Source: Sphingomonas sp. Y38-1Y (GTDB lineage: Bacteria > Pseudomonadota > Alphaproteobacteria > Sphingomonadales > Sphingomonadaceae). Taken from it: a stretch of 64,000 nt of DNA. The translations under genes were made by a program, and so were the position numbers. The stretch spans positions 1,736,001 to 1,800,000 of the forward strand of contig NZ_CP135916.1 in assembly GCF_032391395.1 (NCBI RefSeq). Direction: 5' to 3'. The notes under the pieces were generated by a model. The model saw nothing but the letters and a program-made list of their open reading frames with translations. It was not told the origin of the DNA and did no database searches. This document shows positions 25,075 through 34,025 of this stretch, piece after piece. Numbering within the stretch: the first letter of the stretch is position 1; each line of letters begins with the position of its first letter.

Positions 25075-26544
25075 TTACGATTGAGGCTGCACCGGCTCCC
25101 GCCGCGTGGCTTCCGGCGCGTTCTCCCAGCCGCCGCCCAGCGCGCGGAACAGGCTGACCTGTGCCTCGGCCAGCGCCGCGTCCGATTGCGCGCGGCCGGC
25201 GCGCGCGTCGGCACGCTGGCGCTCCGCCTCGATCAGCTGGAGGAAGCTCTCCGCGCCATAGTCGAAGCGCAAGCGCGACAGCCGCGCGGCCTCACCCGCG
25301 GCGCGCTCGGCGCGGCGGAGCGAGCGGTTGCGGTCCAGTTCGCCGGCATAGCGCGCCAGCGCCTGCTCGGTCTCGCGCAACGCCGTCAGCACGACGCCGT
25401 CGAACGCCGCGAGGCTGCCCTCCGCCGTCGCTTCGGCCTGGCGTAGGCGGCTGCGCGCGGCGGTCTGGTTCGGGAAGCTCCACGAGATGAGCGGCCCCAG
25501 CGAGAAGTTGATGCTGTCATTGTCGACGAGGCTGTCCAGCGTGGTCGAAGCGAGGCTGACCGAGCCGAGCAGCGAGATCGACGGATAGAGCGCAGCCGTT
25601 GCCACGCCGACACGCGCGGTGTCGGCGGCAAGCTGGCGCTCGGCCTGGCGAACGTCCGGGCGGCGGCGGAGCAGCGAGGCGCCGTCGCCGATCGGGATCG
25701 CCTGCGACAGCTGGGGCAGGCGCGTGCAGGTCGCGGCGGCGGCGTCCGCCTCTGCCGGCGGGCGGCCGGTCAGCGTCGCGAGCGCATAGAGCGCGGCGCG
25801 GCGCTCCGCCTCCAGCGCCGGCACCTGCGACTGGGTCGAGGCGAGCAGCGCATCCGCCTGCTCGACGTCACGGCGCTGACCGCGGCCCGCCTCGAAGAGC
25901 CGGCGGGTGAGCGCCAGCGTCTGTTCCTGAAGCCGCACCGTCTCCCGCGCGACGGTCAGCTGCGCGGCGTTGGAGCACACCAGCGCATAGGACCGCGTCG
26001 TCTCCGCCGCGACCGATACGCGGGCGGCGTCGATCTGCGCCGCGGCCGCCTGGACATCGCCGCGCGCCGCCTCGATCGCGCGGCTGACGCCGCCGAACAG
26101 GTCGAGCTCGTAATTGGCGTTGAAGCCGGTGGTGAACAGGTCGGTCTCGAACGACGGGATCGCCTGCGTCCCGCCGAACTGCGCGCCGAAGCTGTTCGAG
26201 CCCGTGCGCTGGCGCGTGTACTGCGCCGTCGTTTCGGTGGTCGGCAGCCGTCGTCCGCGCGCCTCGCCCAGCACGGCGCGGGCGCGCTGGAGGTTGGCGG
26301 CGGCTTGGCGAATGTCGGTGTTGTGCGCCAGCGCCTCGTTCACCAGCCGGTCGACATTGGCGTCGTCATAGAGACGCCACCATTTCTCCGGCAACTCGGC
26401 GGCGTTGACCGCGGACAGGCGCGCGCCCTCGACGAACGCGCCCTCGGCGCTGAGGCCGCCCGGCGTCGCGGGCTTCTGATAGTCGGGCCCCACCGCGCAG
26501 GCGCCGAGCGCCAGCGCGAGGGTCAGGGTGGCAAGCTTCTTCAT
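25075..26544 (-). CDS. RND efflux outer-membrane factor (NodT/OprM type)
   Basis: This 489-residue outer-membrane lipoprotein forms the TolC-like exit channel of the tripartite pump encoded upstream. The lipobox ALALGACAVGPDY marks Cys 16 for acylation. Two OEP repeats follow, with the family blocks KWWRLYDDANVDRLVNEAL, ANYELDLFGGVSRAIEAARG and RPDVRQAERQLAADTARVG. The start at 26544 overlaps the permease stop by 4 bp and is followed by a proper lipoprotein signal. The upstream open frame is the permease in another frame. Confidence 0.93.
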   Translation of the reverse strand: MKKLATLTLALALGACAVGPDYQKPATPGGLSAEGAFVEGARLSAVNAAELPEKWWRLYDDANVDRLVNEALAHNTDIRQAAANLQRARAVLGEARGRRLPTTETTAQYTRQRTGSNSFGAQFGGTQAIPSFETDLFTTGFNANYELDLFGGVSRAIEAARGDVQAAAAQIDAARVSVAAETTRSYALVCSNAAQLTVARETVRLQEQTLALTRRLFEAGRGQRRDVEQADALLASTQSQVPALEAERRAALYALATLTGRPPAEADAAAATCTRLPQLSQAIPIGDGASLLRRRPDVRQAERQLAADTARVGVATAALYPSISLLGSVSLASTTLDSLVDNDSINFSLGPLISWSFPNQTAARSRLRQAEATAEGSLAAFDGVVLTALRETEQALARYAGELDRNRSLRRAERAAGEAARLSRLRFDYGAESFLQLIEAERQRADARAGRAQSDAALAEAQVSLFRALGGGWENAPEATRREPVQPQS

Positions 26545-29500
26545 GCCGGAGCTCCCGGTTCGGTGACGGGGGCATGGCGGTCGCCCTTCGGCTTGCGCCG
26601 GAACGTGCGGCCTGCCCAGTCGCCGAACTTGCGGCTGATGACGTAGAAAGCGGGGGTGAAGACGAGGCCGAACACGGTCACGCCGATCATGCCGAAGAAC
26701 ACCGCGACACCAAGGGCACGCCGCATCTCCGCACCCGGACCCGAGCCGATGACGAGCGGCAGCACGCCCAGGATGAAGGCGATCGACGTCATCAGGATCG
26801 GGCGCAGACGCTGGGCGGCGGCGTGGCGTGCGGCCTCCAGCAGTTCCTGGCCTTCCTCTTCGTTCTGCTTGGCGAACTCGACGATCAGGATCGCGTTCTT
26901 CGCGGCCAGACCGATGAGCACGACCAGGCCGATCTGCGTCAGGATGTTGTTGTCCATCCCCATCAGATTGACGCCCAGCATCGCCGCCAACAGACACATC
27001 GGCACGATCAGGATGACCGCCAGTGGCAGGACCAGGCTTTCGTAGTTCGCCGCGAGCAGCAGGAACACGAAGAGTACGGCCAGGGCAAAGGCGATCAGGC
27101 CGGTATTGCCCGCCTGCTTCTGCTGGAAGGCAAGCTCCGTCCACTCGAACGACATGCCCTCCGGCAGCGTCTCGGCCGCGATCTTCTCCATCGCCGCCAG
27201 GCTCTGCCCGCTCGAGAAGCCGGGGACGGTGTCGCCCTGAAGCTCCGCGGAGGGATAGAGGTTGTAGCGCACCACGCGGTACGGCCCGCTGTCGTCGCGG
27301 ATCGTCATCACCGCGTCGAGCGGCACCATCGCCCCCGACGCCGATCGCGTGCGAAGCCGACCGATGTCGGACGTATCGTTGCGATAGGGCGCATCCGCCT
27401 GTGCCGTCACGCGGAAGGTGCGGCCGAGGAAGTTGAAGTCGTTGATGTAGGACGAACCGAGATAGGTCCCCATCGTCGAGAAGATGTTGCTGACCGGCAC
27501 GCCGAGTTGCTCGGCACGCTCGCGATCCACATCGGCGAACAGGCGCGGCGTGCGCGTGTTGAAGAGGGTGAAGGCACCGGCGATGCCGGGGGTCTGATTT
27601 GCCTTCATCATCATGCCGAAGGTCGCGGCCTCAAGCGCCTTGTAGCCGCGGTTCTGCCGATCCTCGACCATCATCTTCCAGCCGCCGCCGGTACCGATGC
27701 CCTGGACGGGCGGCGGCGGGATGACCAGCAGCAGCCCTTCGGTGAACTGCGCCATCGCGCCGCGCATCTGGTTGGCGATGGTGTCAGCGTCGGCGCGCTC
27801 GGCATGCGGCTTCATCGTCACGAACATCGCGGCAGTGTTGGGCGCGGTCGAGAAGCTGGTGCCGTCGAGGCCGACGAGCATCACCGTGTCGAGCGTGCCG
27901 GGCACCTGCCGCGCCGCCTTTTCGGCGCGCAGCATCATGTCGGTGGTGCGCTGGAGCGAGGCACCTGGCGGCAGCTGCGCCGCGGCGATCAGATAGCCCT
28001 GGTCCTGCGACGGAATGAACCCGGTCGGCGTCGCATAGAAGCGCCAGCCGGCCAGCCCGATCAGCAGCACATAGGCGATCGCGATCACGCCCAGCATCCG
28101 GATGGCGCGCGCGGTGAAGCGGCCATAGCGATCCGCCAGCCAGTCAAACCCGCGGTTGAAGCCGCGCGCGAACCGGCCCGGCAGGCCGCGCCAGCCGCGC
28201 CGCGGCTCGGCATCGTGCGCTTTGGGCTTCAGGATCAGCGCGGCCATCGCCGGCGACAGCGTGAGCGAGACGATCGCCGAGATGGCGGTCGCCGACACGA
28301 TCGTCAGCGCGAACTGCTGATAGAATTGGCCCGAGATGCCCGGGATGAACATGGTCGGGACGAACACGCCGCAGAGGACGAGCGCGATCGCGATGAGGGC
28401 GCCGGCGACCTCGTCCATCGTCTCGTGCGCGGCCTCGCGCGGCGACATGCCGCGCTCTTCCATCAGGCGTTCGACATTCTCGACGACGACGATCGCGTCG
28501 TCGACGACGATACCGATCGCCAGCACCATGCCGAACAACGACAGGTTGTTGAGGGAGTAGCCGAAGCCCGCCAGGATCGCGAGGCTGCCCAGCAGCGACA
28601 CCGGGATCGCGATGATCGGGATAATCGCCGCGCGCCAGCTCTGGAGGAAGATCAGCACGACCAGCGCGACGAGGATGATCGCCTCGACCAGCGTGTCGAC
28701 TACCGCCTCAATCGAGGCGGAGATATATTCGGTGGGATTGTACGGGATCGAATAGGTCATCCCCGGCGGGAACGACTTCTTGGCCTCGTCCAGCTCCTTG
28801 ATGACCGCCTCAGCCGCGTCCAGCGCGTTCGATCCAGGAAGCTGGCTGATCGCCACCGCCGTGACCGGCACGCCGTTCAGATAGGCGTTGACCGCATAGG
28901 TCTCCGCGCCGAGCTCGATGCGGGCGACGTCGCGCAGCCGGGTCATCGCGCCATTCTCGTTGCGCTTGACGATGATCTGGCCGAACTGCTCGGGCGTGGT
29001 CAGCCGTCCCTCGGTCTGCACGCCGAGCTGGAAGGCGGAGCCCGTGCCGGCGAAAGGCGGCTGGCCGACGGCGCCCGCCGCGACCTGAGCATTCTGGCCG
29101 CGGATCGCCGTGACGATCTCGTCGACGGTCAGGTTGCGGGCAGCGGCCAGATCGGGATCGATCCAGACGCGCATGTTGTAGTCGCGCCCACCGAAGCTCT
29201 GCGCGTTGCCGACGCCGGGCACGCGCGCCAGCCGGTCGATGACCTGGGTGCCGACATAGTTCGACACATATTCCTGGCTCAGTGATCCGTCCGGCGACGA
29301 GAACATCGCCACCATCAGGAAGTCGGGCGAGTTCTTGAGCGTGGTCACACCGATCTGACGCGTCTGCTCGGGCAGGCGCGGCTCGGCGGAGGCGACGCGG
29401 TTCTGGACGAGCACCTGAGCCTGATCGGCATCGACACCCTGGGCAAAGGTAACGGTGATCTGAAGCGCGCCATCACCCGTCGACGACGATGACATGTAGA

Positions 29501-29732
29501 TCATGTTCTCGACGCCGTTGATTGCCTCTTCCAGCGGACCGGCGACCGTCTCGGCCAACGTCTCGGCGCTGGCGCCCGGGAATTGCGCGGACACGACGAC
29601 GGTCGGCGGCGCGATCTCCGGATACTGCGTGACCGGCAGCGTCGGCAGCGCGACCGCGCCGAAGACGAGGATCAGGATCGAGAGGACCGCCGCGAAGATC
29701 GGGCGGTCGATGAAGAAATGCGGAAAGCGCAT
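26541..29732 (-). CDS. RND multidrug efflux permease (AcrB/MexF, HAE1 type)
   Basis: This 1063-residue inner-membrane proton antiporter captures drugs from the periplasm and membrane. It has two halves of six helices, each with a large periplasmic loop. The proton-relay Asp pair is in GIVVDDAIVVVENVER (near residue 407) and the matching Lys is in GLAAKNAILIVEFAKQ. The N-terminal FFIDRPIFAAVLSILI and the porter-domain GASAETLAETVAGPLE match HAE1 pumps. Substrates are unknown. It is the middle gene of the operon (fusion protein, permease, outer-membrane factor). Confidence 0.95.
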   Translation of the reverse strand: MRFPHFFIDRPIFAAVLSILILVFGAVALPTLPVTQYPEIAPPTVVVSAQFPGASAETLAETVAGPLEEAINGVENMIYMSSSSTGDGALQITVTFAQGVDADQAQVLVQNRVASAEPRLPEQTRQIGVTTLKNSPDFLMVAMFSSPDGSLSQEYVSNYVGTQVIDRLARVPGVGNAQSFGGRDYNMRVWIDPDLAAARNLTVDEIVTAIRGQNAQVAAGAVGQPPFAGTGSAFQLGVQTEGRLTTPEQFGQIIVKRNENGAMTRLRDVARIELGAETYAVNAYLNGVPVTAVAISQLPGSNALDAAEAVIKELDEAKKSFPPGMTYSIPYNPTEYISASIEAVVDTLVEAIILVALVVLIFLQSWRAAIIPIIAIPVSLLGSLAILAGFGYSLNNLSLFGMVLAIGIVVDDAIVVVENVERLMEERGMSPREAAHETMDEVAGALIAIALVLCGVFVPTMFIPGISGQFYQQFALTIVSATAISAIVSLTLSPAMAALILKPKAHDAEPRRGWRGLPGRFARGFNRGFDWLADRYGRFTARAIRMLGVIAIAYVLLIGLAGWRFYATPTGFIPSQDQGYLIAAAQLPPGASLQRTTDMMLRAEKAARQVPGTLDTVMLVGLDGTSFSTAPNTAAMFVTMKPHAERADADTIANQMRGAMAQFTEGLLLVIPPPPVQGIGTGGGWKMMVEDRQNRGYKALEAATFGMMMKANQTPGIAGAFTLFNTRTPRLFADVDRERAEQLGVPVSNIFSTMGTYLGSSYINDFNFLGRTFRVTAQADAPYRNDTSDIGRLRTRSASGAMVPLDAVMTIRDDSGPYRVVRYNLYPSAELQGDTVPGFSSGQSLAAMEKIAAETLPEGMSFEWTELAFQQKQAGNTGLIAFALAVLFVFLLLAANYESLVLPLAVILIVPMCLLAAMLGVNLMGMDNNILTQIGLVVLIGLAAKNAILIVEFAKQNEEEGQELLEAARHAAAQRLRPILMTSIAFILGVLPLVIGSGPGAEMRRALGVAVFFGMIGVTVFGLVFTPAFYVISRKFGDWAGRTFRRKPKGDRHAPVTEPGAPA

Positions 29733-29733
29733 G

Positions 29734-30957
29734 TCAGTTCGCCTGGCTGGCGTCGGCGGCGGGCGGGGTCGAGAGCGCCTGCGACGAAGGCGCGTCGCCC
29801 TTCGGCTTGGCCTGGATGCGGGTCAGCTTGGCCTGGACCTGCATGCCCGGCTGGAGCGTGGTCAGCCCCTCGATGACGACGCGGTCGTTGGGCTTCAGAC
29901 CCTCCTTGATGACGCGGAGGCCGTCGGCGGGCGGACCCGTGACGACGGGACGCGGCGCGACCTTGCCATCCTGGCCGACGACATAGACGATCTTGCGCGC
30001 CTGGTCGGTGACGACCGCCGCATCGGGGATGAGGAGCGCGCGATAGGTGCCCGATCCGAGCAAGCGCGCGCGGCCGAACATGCCCGGCGTCAGGAAGCCG
30101 TCGGGGTTCGAAATCCGGGCATGAGCGCGGATCGTGCCCGAATTGGGATCGATCGCGTTGTCGACGAAGTCCATCCGTCCGCGCCAATTATAGCCGCTCT
30201 CGTCGGCCAGCTGGACCTCGACCGGATTGCCCGTGTCGCGCGAGGACGCGCGCTCCCCGCGCGAATCCTGACGGCGATACTTGAGGTAGAAGGCCTCGGC
30301 GCCGTCGAAGCTGAACCAGATCGGATCAACCGAAACGACTCGCGTCAGGACGGTCGTCCCTTCCTGGACGAAGTTGCCGCGGCTGACTGCGCGGCGCGAG
30401 ACGCGGCCGGCGATCGGCGAGCGGACGGTGGTGAAGCCCAGGTTGAGCTCCGCCGTCTGCACCTGCGCGCGTGCCGCCTCTAGGTCGGCATTGGCGGTGC
30501 GGACGTTGGCGACGTTCTGCTCATATTCCTCGCGGCTGACCGCCTGCGCCTGGAGCAGCGACTGCGACCGGGCCGCGACCGAGCGGGCGTTGGCGAGCGT
30601 CGCTTGCGCGCGCAGCACCTGCGCCCGCGCATTGGCAAGCGCGGCGCGATACGGGCGCGGGTCGATCTCGAACAGCGGCTGGCCCTGCGACACGCGCTGG
30701 CCATCGGTGAACAGGACGGCCTGGATCGTGCCCGACGCGCGCGGACGGATCTCTGCATCCTGCAGCGCCTCGAACCGGCCGACATACTCGTCCCAGTCAT
30801 AGACTTCGCGCTGGATCGGATTGGCGACCTGCACCGTCGGCGGGGGCGGGGCGGGCGGCGCCTGGCCCCCACCGCAGCCAGCCAGCGTCAGCGCGATGAG
30901 CGCGGTGGCGGCAGCTCGGCCAGCGGAAACCCGGGGAAGAACGGGGAACGGTCGCAT
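29734..30957 (-). CDS. RND efflux periplasmic adaptor (membrane fusion protein)
   Basis: This 407-residue periplasmic lipoprotein bridges the RND permease and the outer-membrane channel. The lipobox LTLAGCGGGQ is followed by a Pro-rich linker, a barrel-sandwich (lipoyl-like) half EIRPRASGTIQAVLFTDGQ, an alpha-hairpin of about residues 95-165, and the second half GFTTVRSPIAGRVSRRAVS. I placed the start at the ATG at 30957 because the signal peptide begins there and AAGGGA lies upstream. It is first in the operon; the gap to the permease is 1 bp. No dedicated TetR or MarR regulator gene is adjacent. Confidence 0.93.
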   Translation of the reverse strand: MRPFPVLPRVSAGRAAATALIALTLAGCGGGQAPPAPPPPTVQVANPIQREVYDWDEYVGRFEALQDAEIRPRASGTIQAVLFTDGQRVSQGQPLFEIDPRPYRAALANARAQVLRAQATLANARSVAARSQSLLQAQAVSREEYEQNVANVRTANADLEAARAQVQTAELNLGFTTVRSPIAGRVSRRAVSRGNFVQEGTTVLTRVVSVDPIWFSFDGAEAFYLKYRRQDSRGERASSRDTGNPVEVQLADESGYNWRGRMDFVDNAIDPNSGTIRAHARISNPDGFLTPGMFGRARLLGSGTYRALLIPDAAVVTDQARKIVYVVGQDGKVAPRPVVTGPPADGLRVIKEGLKPNDRVVIEGLTTLQPGMQVQAKLTRIQAKPKGDAPSSQALSTPPAADASQAN

Positions 30958-31052
30958 GCGGAAATCCCTTTGTGGGCGCGCTCTGACGGCGCCTTGAGCG
31001 GGGGCATAGGTGCGAGACCGTTCATCCGTTTGCAAGGGAGCGGCAGCACTTT

Positions 31053-31082
31053 TTTGTACGCAGTCGTTCAAAAGGTGTGCAA
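31053..31082 (-). promoter_or_regulatory. Candidate promoter of the RND efflux operon
   Basis: On the minus strand TTGCAC (31082-31077) and TACAAA (31058-31053) are 18 bp apart, about 95 bp before the adaptor ATG. The surrounding 280-bp gap to fpr is AT-richer than the genes. No strong inverted repeat for a repressor is evident. This is a sigma-70-like guess only. Confidence 0.35.
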
Positions 31083-31237
31083 CGCAACATACTCAGACGG
31101 AAAGGCCGCCGCCAGACCTTGCAGGCAAGCGGTTGAGGCGCGGTGGTAAAGACAAACTGTCTTGCGCCAGCGCGCTCCGACGATCATGTCGCGGCCATTC
31201 TGCGCCCTTTGCGCATCCTTGTCACGGAGCCTTGGTC

Positions 31238-32053
31238 TTGAACGCGCCCGTCCGCCTGCCGATCGTCCAGCCGCCCCACGCCGCCTTCGAATCCGTGAAG
31301 GTCCTTTGGGTGCGCCACTGGAACGAGCATCTGTTCAGCCTGGCGGTCGAGCGTCCGCAATCCTTCCGATTCCGGTCGGGCGAGTTCGTGATGCTCGGCA
31401 TGGAGGTCGAGGGCAAGCCGCTGATGCGCGCCTATTCGATCGCCAGCCCCGCCTGGGCCGAAGAGGTCGAGTTCCTGTCGATCAAGGTCGAGGACGGCCC
31501 GCTCACCTCGCGTCTTCAGGGTGTGGTCGAGGGCGACGAGCTCTATTTGGGGCGCAAGCCGACCGGCACGCTCGTCACCGATGCGCTGCGGCCCGGCAAG
31601 CGGCTGTTCCTGCTTTCGACCGGCACTGGCCTTGCCCCGTTCCTCAGCCTGGTGCGCGATCCCGACACCTATGAGCGGTTCGAGCAGGTGATCGTCGTCC
31701 ATTCGGTGCGCCGCGTCAGCGATCTCGCCTTCCGCGAGGAGCTGTCGGCAAGCTTCGCGGAGGATCCGCTGGTGGGCGAGCAGTCGGCCGAGCAACTCCA
31801 TTACCTCGCGACCTGCACGCGGGAGCCCTACGAGAACGAGGGCCGCATCCAGGCGCTGATCGAAAGCGGCAAGATGTTCGCCGATCCGATCCAGGGCCCG
31901 GCCCAATTCGACCCGGCCGAGGACCGCATCATGCTGTGCGGATCGACGGCGATGATCAACGACTTCGCCAAGCATTTCGAGTCGCTCGGCTTCGAGGAAG
32001 GATCGAACGCGCGGCCCGCCGACTTCGTGATCGAGCGCGCGTTCGTCGGCTGA
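31238..32053 (+). CDS. fpr: Ferredoxin--NADP(+) reductase
   Basis: This 271-residue FAD enzyme moves electrons between NADPH and ferredoxin or flavodoxin. FAD-binding RAYSIASPAWAEEVEFLSIKV and the NADP-site LLSTGTGLAPFLSLVRDP are clear, followed by LCGSTAMINDF and a C-terminal FVIERAFVG tail with the aromatic-poor end typical of bacterial class A Fpr. I chose the TTG at 31238 because CGGAG lies 8-9 bp upstream and the length then equals the usual size. No ATG occurs before the FAD motif region. The gene is monocistronic, followed by a large hairpin. Confidence 0.88.
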   Translation: MNAPVRLPIVQPPHAAFESVKVLWVRHWNEHLFSLAVERPQSFRFRSGEFVMLGMEVEGKPLMRAYSIASPAWAEEVEFLSIKVEDGPLTSRLQGVVEGDELYLGRKPTGTLVTDALRPGKRLFLLSTGTGLAPFLSLVRDPDTYERFEQVIVVHSVRRVSDLAFREELSASFAEDPLVGEQSAEQLHYLATCTREPYENEGRIQALIESGKMFADPIQGPAQFDPAEDRIMLCGSTAMINDFAKHFESLGFEEGSNARPADFVIERAFVG

Positions 32054-32061
32054 CCCGGTCG

Positions 32062-32104
32062 GCAAGCGGGGCGAGGGCAAAAAAATGCACTCGTCCCCGC
32101 TTGC
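32062..32104 (+). terminator. Hairpin downstream of fpr
   Basis: CAAGCGGGGCGAG (32063-32075) pairs with CTCGTCCCCGCTTG (32090-32103) with one bulged base, plus an outer G-C pair. The loop of 14 nt contains seven consecutive A. No U tract follows, so termination, if any, would need a factor or rely on stem strength. The right arm overlaps the -35 element of the tRNA promoter. Confidence 0.45.
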
Positions 32105-32130
32105 GCGATCCGAAAGGGCGTTGCTATAGG
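32101..32130 (+). promoter_or_regulatory. Promoter of tRNA-Asn
   Basis: TTGCGC (32101-32106) and TATAGG (32125-32130) are 18 bp apart and are followed by a GC-rich CGCGCC stretch of the discriminator type seen at stable-RNA promoters. The tRNA starts 40 bp further on. Confidence 0.6.
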
Positions 32131-32169
32131 CGCGCCTCCGAAACGCATGGCGCTTCGGAAAGATGGTGA

Positions 32170-32244
32170 TCCCTGATAGCTCAGCGGTAGAGCTCTCGAC
32201 TGTTAATCGAGCGGCCGTAGGTTCGAATCCTACTCAGGGAGCCA
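32170..32244 (+). tRNA. tRNA-Asn (anticodon GTT), CCA encoded
   Basis: The 75-nt gene folds as a normal cloverleaf. The acceptor stem is TCCCTGA/TCAGGGA. The D arm lies around GCTCAGCGGTAGAGC. The anticodon stem encloses the loop CTGTTAA with anticodon GTT, and the T arm carries GGTTCGAATCC. The discriminator is G, followed by a genomic CCA at 32242-32244. It has its own promoter and is not in a tRNA cluster. No integrase or repeat suggests use as an attachment site. Confidence 0.97.
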
Positions 32245-32280
32245 CTTCGCGCGACTAGCGCTGTTTCCCCCCAGCTTGCA

Positions 32281-33540
32281 TTACGATCGGCGCGCGATCC
32301 GGCGATCCGCGATGCGATAGGCGATGACCGTCGCCGCACAGGCGACCGGCACCATCAGCAAGCCATGGGCGAGCCCGTTCGCCGCGCCCCAGCCGACTGC
32401 CGCGTCGCTGATCGCGCCGACCAGGAGCGGGCCGAGAGCCGGACCGATCAGGCTCGACGCGATCATGGCGAGGCTCGACGCGATCGCCTCTCGGCCCGGC
32501 CCGGCGACCAGGTGCGCGGCGCCAAACGCGTAGGGTAGGGTGAAGGCGAAGGCGAACATCGCCGGCGTCATCAACGCGACCGACAGCCACGACACCTCGA
32601 CGAACAGCGCTGCGACGGTGGCGACGCCCGCTACGGCAAAGGCGAGCATCGGCACGCGCAGCAGCGCCGGCGTGCCGTTCCGCACCGCACGATCGAAGCT
32701 GCGCCCGCCGACCACCGTGCCGATCGCCCCGAGCGCGCCCTGCAGTAGCCCGAAGACGAGACCCGCCTGCGCGGTGCCGAACCCGTGCGCGCGCATCAGG
32801 AACGGCGCGGCAAAGGCATAGAAGGGGGCTGCCGCGAAGCCGATGCAGACCGCCAGCACCAGCAGCGCCCGGAACGCCGGGTTGGCGAGCAGGCCGGCGC
32901 TCTCCTGCTTGAACGATGCCGACCCCTTGGGCCTTTCGACTGGCGGGGTGGGGCCGGTCGCGACCGCTGCGACGATCGCCACCAGCGTGCCGAACAGACC
33001 CGCCGCGATCAGCGCCGTTCGCCATCCGAACCGCTCGCCGATCCAGCCGCCCAGGCCGAAGCCCAGCATCGTGCCGATCGGAATGCCCATCGAGAAGATG
33101 CCGATCGCAAAGCCGCGCCGTGCGGGGGCGATGCGGCGGGCTATGATCGCATGGCTGGACGGCACCGCGCCCGCTTCGCCCAGCGCCACGCCTAGCCGGG
33201 TGGCGGCGAGGGTGGCGAAGCCGGTAGCCGCGCCGCCCAGCGCCGTCATCCCGCTCCACACCAGCATGCACGCGAGCAGTACCCCGCGCGGCGACCCGCG
33301 ATCGGACATTCGTGCCATCGGCAGCGACAGGAGCACATAGCAGAGCGCAAAGGCGATGCCCGTCAGCAGCCCGATCTGCGTGTCACTGAGCGACAGTTCC
33401 GCCTTGATCGCCTCGGCCAGGATGAACGGCAGGATGCGATCGACCTGTGCGAACACGCTGACGAGGAACAGCGCGGCGAGCAGCATGCCTGCGCGCGACT
33501 CCGTCAGCGTCGTCGCGCCTGCGGTGGCCGGCACCGTCAC
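32281..33540 (-). CDS. MFS transporter
   Basis: This 419-residue inner-membrane secondary transporter has about 12 helices. The family loop between helices 2 and 3 reads ARMSDRGSPRGVL, and the FAQVDRILPFILAEAI opening is like the spinster-type MFS group common in sphingomonads. RPKG in the central cytoplasmic loop starts the second half. The substrate is unknown. The start overlaps the stop of the DUF2147 gene by 4 bp, so the two are probably co-expressed. Confidence 0.88.
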   Translation of the reverse strand: MTVPATAGATTLTESRAGMLLAALFLVSVFAQVDRILPFILAEAIKAELSLSDTQIGLLTGIAFALCYVLLSLPMARMSDRGSPRGVLLACMLVWSGMTALGGAATGFATLAATRLGVALGEAGAVPSSHAIIARRIAPARRGFAIGIFSMGIPIGTMLGFGLGGWIGERFGWRTALIAAGLFGTLVAIVAAVATGPTPPVERPKGSASFKQESAGLLANPAFRALLVLAVCIGFAAAPFYAFAAPFLMRAHGFGTAQAGLVFGLLQGALGAIGTVVGGRSFDRAVRNGTPALLRVPMLAFAVAGVATVAALFVEVSWLSVALMTPAMFAFAFTLPYAFGAAHLVAGPGREAIASSLAMIASSLIGPALGPLLVGAISDAAVGWGAANGLAHGLLMVPVACAATVIAYRIADRRIARRS

Positions 33541-34001
33541 GTCGTGACGCGGTGGAAGGTCAGCGTCCGGCCGAGCATCGGCGTCCCCATATAGCCGCGC
33601 ATCTCCAGCTTGCCGTTCACCAGCCGCATGTGCGCCGACAGCGACCGGCCCGAGGTGCCATCATAGAAGTCGCCGCCCTTCCATCGCCGCTCCCGCGCGT
33701 CCCATTTCAGGTTCTGGAGGATCGTGATCCCCTCGAGCGAGCGGCTGCGCAGTCGCGGATCGGGATTGTGGACGTCGCGCTTGAAGGTGCGGCCATCCGC
33801 CTCCATCGCACGCTGGCCCCAGAGAAGCCGCCCGGCATAGGTGCCGCCGGTCTCGAACAGCTCGATCCGGGTCCGTCCATCATCCGACTGCCAGACCCCG
33901 GTGACGGAGGGCGGGCCGGCGACCTGCATCGGCGACGAGGGCTTGGGCATCGGCGCGCGCGGTGCCGACAGGAGCATGAGCGCGGTGGTCATCAGGGGCA
34001 T
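33537..34001 (-). CDS. DUF2147 exported protein
   Basis: This 154-residue protein has an N-terminal hydrophobic stretch (MPLMTTALMLLSAP) that probably directs export, then the DUF2147 lipocalin-like core: GVWQSDDGRTRIELFETGG, LEGITILQNLKWD and KGGDFYDGTSGRSLSA. The function of DUF2147 proteins is not established. The signal is short and a better start could lie a few codons away. It precedes and overlaps the MFS gene. Confidence 0.82.
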   Translation of the reverse strand: MPLMTTALMLLSAPRAPMPKPSSPMQVAGPPSVTGVWQSDDGRTRIELFETGGTYAGRLLWGQRAMEADGRTFKRDVHNPDPRLRSRSLEGITILQNLKWDARERRWKGGDFYDGTSGRSLSAHMRLVNGKLEMRGYMGTPMLGRTLTFHRVTT

Positions 34002-34025
34002 GGATCGTCCTTTCCGGTTCGGCGC

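Noticed and set aside
26574..29285. A 903-codon open frame on the plus strand opposite the RND permease
   Set aside because: It is antisense to a gene with unambiguous RND motifs, is Arg/His/Asp-rich without folds, and comes from the strong third-position GC bias of the real gene.
32170..32244. tRNA-Asn as an integration site for a genomic island covering 32-53 kb
   Set aside because: There is no integrase gene near the tRNA and I saw no direct repeat of the tRNA 3' end further downstream. The GC of most of the region matches its surroundings.
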